Under the pieces are notes generated by a model. It did no database searches. It saw only the letters and a list, made by a program, of their open reading frames with translations, and was not told the origin of the DNA. 6,917 nucleotides of DNA, taken from the NCBI GenBank assembly GCA_964435775.1, contig CAYTAP010000161.1, positions 1 to 6,917 of the forward strand, written 5' to 3'. Origin of the DNA: CAYTAP01 sp964435775 (GTDB lineage: Bacteria > Planctomycetota > Phycisphaerae > Tepidisphaerales > Tepidisphaeraceae). Made by a program: the position numbers and the translations under genes. Positions 1-6,051 of this stretch are shown piece after piece; the stretch's first letter is position 1; each line of letters begins with the position of its first letter.

Positions 1-2269
1 GTTGCTTCTCTTTTCCCCCTTTCTCCGCTATTGCCGCCGTGACTTTAAAAGTAGAGAAACCGACGGACTTGCCGGTGGTCTGATATGCGGAAGTGAGGGC
101 CGCGTTGGATGCTGCACTCTTCCCGCCATCATGCTTCCATCGCGTATCCTCCAGGTTGTCGGTGAGGACCAAGTCTTTAAGCGTGATCCCCGAAGGAATA
201 GGGAGTGGGTTGGCCGGTGCTGCGGCGTCTTGGTTAAGAGTGACTTCCCGCACTGCATCGCCAAAGCGCACCTTGGCGACGGTGTGCTTCTGGGCATCTT
301 TCAGAACAAACACGCAGGTGGACACCTGCGGAATCACATATTTGCTTGCCTGGTCTTTGTCCTTCCAGTAGTAGTTCAACACTTTGCCGTCGAATACGAC
401 GCGAAGGATGGTCTTGGGGGAGGTGTCATCTTTGAAATCGTTCGCAACGGTATATAGCTCAATGGTGCGACCATTGCCCCTCACGCGCAGTTGAATGGTG
501 GTGAGCGATTTGCCGTCTACGTTGCATTGGGTCGAGTTATCCTTCCACGCCATGGAAAGAGTCTGGACGCTTTCCAGCGGAGGCAGGTTGTTGCCACCCG
601 GTGTCCAGCGACCATCCTTATCACAAGTAGTGGGAGGTGCTTCTGTTATCCTCAGCACGCGGGGTGGGTCCTTACTGTCATTGATAATGCTGGAATCATC
701 CAGTGCGACCATCTTCAACGGTTGTGCTGCCGTTGCTGCTGGCGTCGTTTCAGTCGGCGAGGGATTGATTGTGGGTTGAGACGGGCTCTTTTGTGCGATG
801 AGATTCGCCGGCGTTTCGAATCCCTTCTTGTCTAGCGTTTCAGGCTTGGTCGCAGGCGTGCCTTGCTGCGTTTGCCCATCGTTTCCCTTGCCATTCCTAG
901 CCGTGTCGGAGGGCTTGGCATTTGGTTGTGATGGAGGTTTATCCGGGTTCCGGTGTTTGTCGCCATCGCTTGCCGCCCGCGCGATCTCCCTTTCATCCAC
1001 TGGTCGGGCGGTGGGTGAGATATTCGTCGTGGGTAATGGTGTCGATGCCTCCCCGGCCGGCTGGGTCGTCGCCACTTGCGCGGGGGCATGCAGGTTTGTC
1101 GTGTACACCAGGTATCCAGCGATGCCGCCGATGACCAGGCACGCGGCGACAATGGAGGTGACGGCCCACCAAGGCATGCCTCGCCTTTTAGAAGGCGGTG
1201 AGGGTTTGTACGAGGGAGGTGTCCCCACCGTCAGGCTATTCAGGTCCACTGGTTCGTCTTTGAGATCAAAATCCTCTGGCTTCCCGCCCAGACGCTTTCC
1301 ACGGTCTCCTCGCCCGCGGGCAAGGCTGGCGGCGACGAGTTCTTCCTCGACTTTCAGGGCGACTTTCGTGTCATCCAGGTTGCCGGGCTTGGCGGGTGTC
1401 GCTTTTACCGCCGAGGCCGCCGCCGTTCCGGGCGCGCTGGCCGCAAACGCACGAGGCGCCACCGGCCCGCTTCCCGCGCGGGCGGCGTCGGCATACGGGC
1501 TGTCCGGCGCGGCGGTTGTCGGCGGCTTGGTCAAGTTCAACACCAGCGCCCGCGGTCCCATCGCGACGGCTTCCTTGGCCGCCTTCGTACCGGCGACCAC
1601 GCCGCGCCAGGCGCAACTCATGTTTAGCGGTAGCTCGGAAAAGAACGTGCTGAACGTCACCGCCCATCGCTTCTCCGGGGGCAACAGCGACAACGCTTCC
1701 TCAAAGAGCGCCAGCACATCGGTCCCCGGCGTGTAAATGACATACGCCGGCTTGCTCGGTGCGCTGATGAATGATTCGGCGAGCACACCGCCCCAGCCGG
1801 CATCCCCCATCGCCCTGCTCCATGCGGCGCAAGGGCGCGGCGCGCGATCGCCCTTGGGAAGATCGGGCCCGGCCGACAGGTGCTGCGGCTCGCCGCTCCA
1901 ATCGCTTTGGAGTACGTTCGCGTGGGTCATCATCCATGCCGGCCCGCCGGGCGATTGCTCGGAAGGCTCCACGAGCACATGCGCCGCGAGCCGATTGGAC
2001 CGTTGGGAGTAATCCGCCCCGTAAAAAGCGACGCGTGACAGCACGCTGCGCGAGTTGCCGGATACGGAGACCCGCCAGTGGCAAAAATTGACCGGATTAT
2101 TTTGGGATTTGGCATCCCCCAGGGGATAAATCGGACGGTATCCGCTGAGCGATTCCAGCCGTGCCACCCAGGCATCGCTCAAGCCGGCGGTCATTGCAAC
2201 CGTGCAAAAGCCCTGGCTGCCGGGTTTCAGTCCTTTGGGGGCCGATGTGTTGATCAGTTGCTGACTCAT
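1..2269 (-). CDS. GAP1-N2-like GTPase-associated bitopic membrane protein (3' end outside window)
   Basis: An open minus-strand frame runs without a stop from ATG 2269 off the left edge (756 codons visible). Residues 1 to about 245 form a globular domain starting MSQQLINTSAPKGLKPGS and continuing with LESLSGYRPIYPLG, NPVNF, SVLSRVAFYGADYS and PGGPAWM. I recognise this as the GAP1-N2 type of GTPase-associated protein 1, a family described as partner of double-GTPases in predicted NTP-dependent conflict systems. Residues about 250-360 are Ala/Pro-rich with a charged helix (about 305-330). A basic patch (SKRRG) precedes a membrane span at about 368-389 (WAVTSIVAACLVIGGIAGYL), predicting N-in/C-out topology. 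Residues 393-515 are a Pro/Thr/Gln/Lys-rich linker; from about 520 the protein is beta-rich and probably extracytoplasmic. It follows the GTPase gene on the same strand after 130 nt, so it is probably co-transcribed. The start is chosen because the family-like N-terminus begins here; only a weak AAGGA lies 13 nt upstream. No function can be assigned to the C-terminal domain. Confidence 0.85.
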   Translation of the reverse strand, partial: MSQQLINTSAPKGLKPGSQGFCTVAMTAGLSDAWVARLESLSGYRPIYPLGDAKSQNNPVNFCHWRVSVSGNSRSVLSRVAFYGADYSQRSNRLAAHVLVEPSEQSPGGPAWMMTHANVLQSDWSGEPQHLSAGPDLPKGDRAPRPCAAWSRAMGDAGWGGVLAESFISAPSKPAYVIYTPGTDVLALFEEALSLLPPEKRWAVTFSTFFSELPLNMSCAWRGVVAGTKAAKEAVAMGPRALVLNLTKPPTTAAPDSPYADAARAGSGPVAPRAFAASAPGTAAASAVKATPAKPGNLDDTKVALKVEEELVAASLARGRGDRGKRLGGKPEDFDLKDEPVDLNSLTVGTPPSYKPSPPSKRRGMPWWAVTSIVAACLVIGGIAGYLVYTTNLHAPAQVATTQPAGEASTPLPTTNISPTARPVDEREIARAASDGDKHRNPDKPPSQPNAKPSDTARNGKGNDGQTQQGTPATKPETLDKKGFETPANLIAQKSPSQPTINPSPTETTPAATAAQPLKMVALDDSSIINDSKDPPRVLRITEAPPTTCDKDGRWTPGGNNLPPLESVQTLSMAWKDNSTQCNVDGKSLTTIQLRVRGNGRTIELYTVANDFKDDTSPKTILRVVFDGKVLNYYWKDKDQASKYVIPQVSTCVFVLKDAQKHTVAKVRFGDAVREVTLNQDAAAPANPLPIPSGITLKDLVLTDNLEDTRWKHDGGKSAASNAALTSAYQTTGKSVGFSTFKVTAAIAEKGGKEKQ

Positions 2270-2399
2270 GTTGCCGTGACGGTCCTTGCTTTGGCAGAGG
2301 TTCGTTGAATTGTTTGGCAGGGTGTCTCTTGCGCCACCAGACCGGGCTTTCGTCCACGCTTTGATGGATCGCTACCAGCGCCCACCTGTTGCAGTTGGT

Positions 2400-3908
2400 T
2401 CAATTCTTCTGAGCCGCGTCATTCCTCCCCGACGACGCGCCTCCGACGGCGACGTTGCTTGCGATCAATCCCGTCGTCCACTTGGCGAACAGATACAGCA
2501 GGGGCACCGCCGTCCAATGGGGGGTGATCTTGCCCGGGCGGATGAAGAGCCCCGTTCCGCCGCCGGGCAACGGGGTTTCCTCGGGGCTGGTCCCCAGCGC
2601 GCTGACGGGGATGTAAACGACCGGCTGACAGAAATCCTCCGCCGCCGCGACGAGTTCAGGCGTCTCTTTCAGAAGCAGTGCCCGCAACTTCCTGGAAACG
2701 CGTTCGATCCGGCGCACATCAACCGCCGCCAACAATCCACCGACCGCGCCGGGCAGAATCGGTTCGCTCACGAGGTCCTCGTCGATCAATGACCCCCAGA
2801 TATCACTTTTGGGGACGATCACCAGGAGCGGCCGGTCGTGCCTCCTGCCCGTCGGAAGATTGGCGTATCGCCGCACGCGGGCGGCGGCCTCGCTCAGAAG
2901 GGTTTCCTGCCGCTGGACGACACGTCCGGCAGTCAGTTGGGGATCGTGATTGAAATGCCGGCACTTTTCCCGGAATCTGGGGTCTTGCGTCGGATCGAAC
3001 AGGAACATGAGCACCTTCGCCTTGGCCAGATGCTGGGTTACGGGGGACGTCGCCGTGTCCTTGCCGGGCTGAAAGCTCTCGCCGGCGTTGTCGTACAGGC
3101 ACAAGACCCGTCCCAATTGTTCGACTTGCTTTGCATGCGGATGATGGGGCGCGGGGCGCACATTGAACAGGAACGGGCGGGGCAGCGAGACCGCGTGCCC
3201 GTTGATGTTTGCCTGGTCATACAGATCACCGCTTTCATCCGTCTTGGCTAGCGCCACGAGTTTGTCGGGGTCTTGGGCGAGAAAGAGCGTGGCTTCATAT
3301 TCATTCAGATGCACATTGGCCTCAGCGTCGGCGTCATTGAAGACCACCGCGAATTGCGAGGGCAACTGGTTGCGCGATTGCCAGGTCATCGCGGAGAGCA
3401 GATATGATTTGCCGGTTTTGGGTCCGCCGATGATGGAGATGAACAGTGGTTGCGTTTCGATGGCCGCCCGGGGGACGCCGAGATGACATCGGGGGCATGC
3501 CAGTTGCTGACAGGGCACATTACGTGCATCCAGCGCCTGGCCATCGATGGTGAAGCGCGTCGGCAAAAAACGCCGCGCCTTTTCCGTCGATCCCAGTACC
3601 GCGTCACCCTTCAAGTCCTGGTGCGCGGAAATCCACAGGACATCCTGCCGTGGGAACACATGCCAGCAATGAGGGCAGGTGATTCGTGAGCTAAGCCCGA
3701 ACGATGGCGAAGCGCCGTGGCCGTGCTGGGCGGCGGTCGTCCTGTTTGCAGACGATGAGGTATCGGCGGACTCCAATGCCATGCCCGCGCATGCGGCGCA
3801 ATAATAATTCCCCGCCTCGTCTTTCTGACGAGGTCGTCCCGCCACATCCACGCCACATTTTACGCAGACCTTCCCCGCCGTCGTAGCTGCTACCGCGCCT
3901 TCCGACAT
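2400..3908 (-). CDS. Zinc-ribbon GTPase, GAP1-associated double-GTPase type
   Basis: 502 residues, no membrane span, so probably cytosolic. An N-terminal zinc ribbon uses C15/C18 and C37/C40. A second metal site appears split: CPHC (78-81) and CPRC (138-141), with C133 nearby. The GTPase core follows: P-loop GGPKTGKS (161-168), the G3 motif as LYDNAGE (D273, G276), hydrophobic strand FLFDPTQD (302-309), a G4-like VPKSD (365-369) with K367 and D369, and a G5-like VSAL (435-438). This order identifies a P-loop GTPase. The zinc knuckles plus the neighbouring GAP1-like gene point to the GAP1-associated double-GTPase (DO-GTPase) group; exact subfamily is from memory. It should bind and hydrolyse GTP and switch the partner membrane proteins, but its target is unknown. 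The start at 3908 has a good GAGGG ribosome site 8 nt upstream and a strong promoter about 100 nt further up. It is the first gene of the minus-strand operon. The G4 lacks the usual Asn/Thr before K-x-D. Confidence 0.93.
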   Translation of the reverse strand: MSEGAVAATTAGKVCVKCGVDVAGRPRQKDEAGNYYCAACAGMALESADTSSSANRTTAAQHGHGASPSFGLSSRITCPHCWHVFPRQDVLWISAHQDLKGDAVLGSTEKARRFLPTRFTIDGQALDARNVPCQQLACPRCHLGVPRAAIETQPLFISIIGGPKTGKSYLLSAMTWQSRNQLPSQFAVVFNDADAEANVHLNEYEATLFLAQDPDKLVALAKTDESGDLYDQANINGHAVSLPRPFLFNVRPAPHHPHAKQVEQLGRVLCLYDNAGESFQPGKDTATSPVTQHLAKAKVLMFLFDPTQDPRFREKCRHFNHDPQLTAGRVVQRQETLLSEAAARVRRYANLPTGRRHDRPLLVIVPKSDIWGSLIDEDLVSEPILPGAVGGLLAAVDVRRIERVSRKLRALLLKETPELVAAAEDFCQPVVYIPVSALGTSPEETPLPGGGTGLFIRPGKITPHWTAVPLLYLFAKWTTGLIASNVAVGGASSGRNDAAQKN

Positions 3909-3916
3909 GTCTTATT

Positions 3917-3921
3917 CCCTC
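3917..3921 (-). promoter_or_regulatory. Ribosome binding site of the GTPase gene
   Basis: Read on the minus strand this is GAGGG, 8 nt before ATG 3908. It is a near-ideal Shine-Dalgarno site and supports that start codon. Confidence 0.75.
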
Positions 3922-4011
3922 AAAACAAAAATGAGATGCTGTACCATGTCGCCGGTAAAAATCATGCCCATTCAGGGCAGAGTCCCTCATGACCGACGTA
4001 AATCAAAGGCG

Positions 4012-4041
4012 ATTATACCAGCCTCACCGATTCCCTGTAAA
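4012..4041 (-). promoter_or_regulatory. Sigma70-like promoter for the GTPase-GAP1 operon
   Basis: On the minus strand TTTACA (4041-4036) is followed after 18 nt by a perfect TATAAT (4017-4012). The -10 is also extended (TGG directly before TATAAT). Transcription would start near 4005, leaving a leader of about 100 nt before the ribosome site. It matches a housekeeping promoter consensus closely and is the most convincing promoter in the window. Confidence 0.75.
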
Positions 4042-4056
4042 GTAAAAAGCGATCTG

Positions 4057-4091
4057 TTGCGAAAAAGTCGCGGAAAGAGCTTTTTTCGCAA
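4057..4091. repeat. Palindrome between divergent promoters (possible operator)
   Basis: TTGCGAAAAA (4057-4066) and its exact complement TTTTTCGCAA (4082-4091) form a 10-bp inverted repeat around a 15-nt centre, extendable by a G-T pair (4067/4081). A third TTGCGA stands at 4102-4107, just before the plus-strand -10. The right arm covers the likely -35 of the plus promoter, and the left arm lies just upstream of the minus promoter's -35. This position suits a dimeric regulator controlling both directions. An RNA hairpin in a transcript is less likely, as it lies upstream of both predicted start sites. Confidence 0.6.
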
Positions 4092-4114
4092 CATGCCGGA
4101 GTTGCGAGTATAAT
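4085..4114 (+). promoter_or_regulatory. Putative sigma70-like promoter for the repeat gene
   Basis: A perfect TATAAT is at 4109-4114. The best -35 is TTCGCA (4085-4090), four of six consensus bases with an 18-nt spacer, inside the right arm of the palindrome. Start would be near 4121, giving a leader of about 65 nt. A weak -35 beside a perfect -10, overlapped by a palindrome, suggests a regulated promoter. Confidence 0.55.
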
Positions 4115-4174
4115 CCCATTAATCGCCTCTGTGCCGGGGATATCGCTAAGGGCCAGAGGCGGCATGTCCAAGAC

Positions 4175-4180
4175 GGAGAA
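4175..4180 (+). promoter_or_regulatory. Ribosome binding site of the repeat gene
   Basis: GGAGAA lies 6 nt before ATG 4187. This favours the first of the two tandem ATG codons (4187 and 4190), although both are within reach of the site. Confidence 0.7.
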
Positions 4181-4186
4181 AATCGG

Positions 4187-5800
4187 ATGATGAGATGCCC
4201 CACTTGCCGCGTTCCCATGCGCACCACGGCCAACGGTTCACTTTTGCAGTGTCCAATCTGTGACCAAACACAACCCGTTGCAAACATTGAGCGCCACGCA
4301 CCGGATGGGCCGATCGCACCGACGGCAGGCACAATCGGAGCCAGACGCAACCGCAAAGTATGTGAATCTTGTGGCGCTGATGTGACCTTTGCCGACCGGG
4401 TTGACACGGGTTCAGGGGGCTATCGATGCGCGAAATGCGCGGAGGCGGCATTCGAAGGTGCCCTTGACGCATTGGAGACTCCGATGACCCCGGAGATCGG
4501 ATCGGATGTTCATGAAGATATCGCCGCTGTAGCCGAAGACCGTCTCCAGCCCCGTCGCACGAACAATACAAAATCTCTCGTATGGATCAGCCTGGGCGCG
4601 GCTGTGCTTGTCATCGGGCTGGTCATTTTCGCTCTCGTCATCAATTCCTCTTCATGGACAACGACAAATCAGGCACGCCTGCTATCCATCAAATCGGAAG
4701 CGGACCAGCTTCTTGTGGCGAATAAACCAAGGGAAGCTTTTTACAAATATCAGGAACTCGCCGATGCCGTGAAGGGACATGACATTGATGAGAACACCAT
4801 CATGCCCGGCGCCCTCCGGGAAGCGGCCGCGGCGCAACAACGCGCGTATGCGTTGGCGAAGCCGATCATTGATCGTGAAATCGCCGAGGAGAAAGCCCGC
4901 GTCGCGGCGGCGGCGAAGGCGGAGGAAGAGCGTCTCGCGCAGGCACGCGCCGCCGCTGAAGCCCGGCGTGTTGAACAGGAGCGGCAGGCCGCCGCTCAAG
5001 CCAAAGCCGATCGTGATGCAAGGCAGGCGGCAGTGGAGCGAAGCCGGCGCGCCCTGGCGCTGGCGGCGGTTCGCAAGTCCGCGGCGTATGCCGAACTCCG
5101 GGACCGCGCCGATGGCATTGTCAGGGATTTTCACAGCGGACAGATTGGCGAAGATTCCGCCTACCGCGCGATGAGCCGCGCCGCCGGGGCGCAACGTGAT
5201 CTTTTGGCCGTCTTCGTCACCCTTGAAGGAATGCTGAATGAGAACGATGTCTCCAGCAGCGTGAACTCCGCCATCTCCGCATCCGACAGGGCCCTCATCG
5301 GTGAGGATTCGGCCATTCGGGAAGTATATAAGAAAGACAGCGCTAGCTTCGAGCTCCTTGGGGTCTGGGCGCGGGTTCTTGATCGGCGCTATCCTGGCTT
5401 GTTGCAGAGCTACGAGGAGCGGCGGCGCTCCGTGACGTCCGCGATGATTGGAGAGGATTCCGCGCCACGGGCGATCGAACATTACACCGCGGGCAACATG
5501 ATGATGTTGGGGTTGATCTCAACCCGCTTGTATCCCGGCGTTGGCGGGGACGACATCGCAAGCAAAGCCCTGCGCGATAATATCGGCGAGGATTCCACCT
5601 GGCGTGCGTCGATGCGCGAATCCAATGCGTCGGCCCGCATCCTCCTTCTGCTCTTGCAACAGTCCAATCCGGAGGCGGCCAATCGCCTTCGGAAAGGTTT
5701 AATCGCGGACACCGCGGACGAGGACTCGGCGTTACGCGATCACGCGCGGAGCCAGGAAACCGCCGTCGAGGCTTTATACCAACTGATCCATGCGACTTGA
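4187..5800 (+). CDS. Zinc-ribbon / membrane / coiled-coil protein with five IGEDSxxR repeats, unknown family
   Basis: 537 residues; I do not recognise the whole protein. The first zinc ribbon has C4/C7 and C22/C25; the second has C59/C62 and C81/C84 and closely resembles the N-terminal ribbon of the divergently encoded GTPase. After an acidic stretch and the basic QPRRTNNTK comes one membrane span at about 131-152 (LVWISLGAAVLVIGLVIFAL), predicting a cytosolic zinc domain and an outer C-terminal part. Residues about 160-215 look TPR-like (NKPREAFYKYQELADAV). Residues about 225-315 are an Ala/Glu/Arg/Lys-rich coiled coil. From 320 to the end there are five copies of a 44-51-residue unit, each opening with IGEDSxxR or a close variant. 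It is transcribed away from the GTPase operon from a shared control region. I infer a membrane component working with the GTPase and GAP1; it could instead be an unrelated scaffold that shares only the ribbon. Confidence 0.9.
   Translation: MMRCPTCRVPMRTTANGSLLQCPICDQTQPVANIERHAPDGPIAPTAGTIGARRNRKVCESCGADVTFADRVDTGSGGYRCAKCAEAAFEGALDALETPMTPEIGSDVHEDIAAVAEDRLQPRRTNNTKSLVWISLGAAVLVIGLVIFALVINSSSWTTTNQARLLSIKSEADQLLVANKPREAFYKYQELADAVKGHDIDENTIMPGALREAAAAQQRAYALAKPIIDREIAEEKARVAAAAKAEEERLAQARAAAEARRVEQERQAAAQAKADRDARQAAVERSRRALALAAVRKSAAYAELRDRADGIVRDFHSGQIGEDSAYRAMSRAAGAQRDLLAVFVTLEGMLNENDVSSSVNSAISASDRALIGEDSAIREVYKKDSASFELLGVWARVLDRRYPGLLQSYEERRRSVTSAMIGEDSAPRAIEHYTAGNMMMLGLISTRLYPGVGGDDIASKALRDNIGEDSTWRASMRESNASARILLLLLQQSNPEAANRLRKGLIADTADEDSALRDHARSQETAVEALYQLIHAT
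5144..5737 (+). repeat. Five-copy IGEDSxxR protein repeat
   Basis: The repeat openers are at residues 320 (IGEDSAYR), 371 (IGEDSAIR), 421 (IGEDSAPR), 466 (IGEDSTWR) and 510 (ADEDSALR), spaced 51, 50, 45 and 44 residues. Within each unit the opener is followed by a polar stretch and then a hydrophobic, helix-like segment, for example LLGVWARVLDRRYPGL and MLGLISTRLYPGV. The DNA copies differ at third positions (ATTGGCGAAGATTCC, ATCGGTGAGGATTCG, ATTGGAGAGGATTCC), so the protein motif is held by selection, not by recent duplication. The last copy is degenerate in its first two residues. No known repeat family comes to mind. Confidence 0.85.
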
Positions 5801-6024
5801 TTTTCAAAAGTCCTCCCGCGCCCGGAGGGCTTGAGATGTATTTGGAAGGCGCACCGGCATCGCAATCAGTTGCAAGCCGACCGATGGGGTGTACACATGC
5901 CTCCGACGCTCTCGTCTTGGATGACTGGCCCAGCTTCCCCACGGCAAGACACCGCTTGCCCCGTGCGGAAGGGAATGGCCGCCATAGTGACATTGGAGCG
6001 CCCCACTGGCACATTCATACCCTG
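5801..6024. other. Intergenic stretch between the repeat gene and the insertion sequence
   Basis: No gene is supported here. Apart from the hairpin at its start, there is a second small hairpin, GGCAAG (5943-5948) with CTTGCC (5955-5960), without a T-run. A plus-strand frame from about 5846 to 5926 encodes KAHRHRNQLQADRWGVHMPP followed by TLSSWM, which faintly recalls part of IS66-type transposases. It may be a decayed transposase scrap or chance. Confidence 0.35.
5808..5832 (+). terminator. Hairpin after the repeat gene, weak terminator candidate
   Basis: AAGTCCTCC (5808-5816) pairs with GGAGGGCTT (5824-5832) through nine pairs, one of them G-U, around a 7-nt loop. It begins 7 nt after the stop codon, where a terminator is expected. 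No T-run follows, so it may be inefficient or act only as a 3'-end stabiliser. Confidence 0.45.
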
Positions 6025-6041
6025 AGAAAGCGTGTGTGAAG
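6025..6041 (+). repeat. Left terminal inverted repeat of the insertion sequence
   Basis: AGAAAGCGTGTGTGAAG. It matches the complement of 6851-6867 at 15 of 17 positions (mismatches at positions 5 and 13 of the repeat). Confidence 0.75.
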
Positions 6042-6051
6042 CCTGCCTATC

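Noticed and set aside
798..1736. 312-codon plus-strand open frame
   Set aside because: It is antisense to the GAP1-like gene, whose minus frame gives a coherent N-terminal domain, membrane span and linker. The plus translation is low-complexity Ser/Arg/Ala without recognisable domains.
2270..2399. Hidden small gene or promoter in the GTPase-GAP1 gap
   Set aside because: No clear -35/-10 pair and no credible short frame were seen; the gap is compatible with a simple operon spacer.
2286..2792. 168-codon plus-strand open frame across the end of the GTPase gene
   Set aside because: It overlaps the conserved C-terminal part of the GTPase in antisense, has no recognisable motif and no ribosome site that stands out.
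4682..5482. 266-codon minus-strand open frame
   Set aside because: It lies opposite the repeat gene, whose plus frame has zinc ribbons, a membrane span, a coiled coil and five repeats. The minus frame is a compositional shadow.
5943..5960. GGCAAG/CTTGCC hairpin as a terminator
   Set aside because: Only six pairs in the core stem, no T-run on either side, and it lies over 140 nt past the repeat gene's stop.
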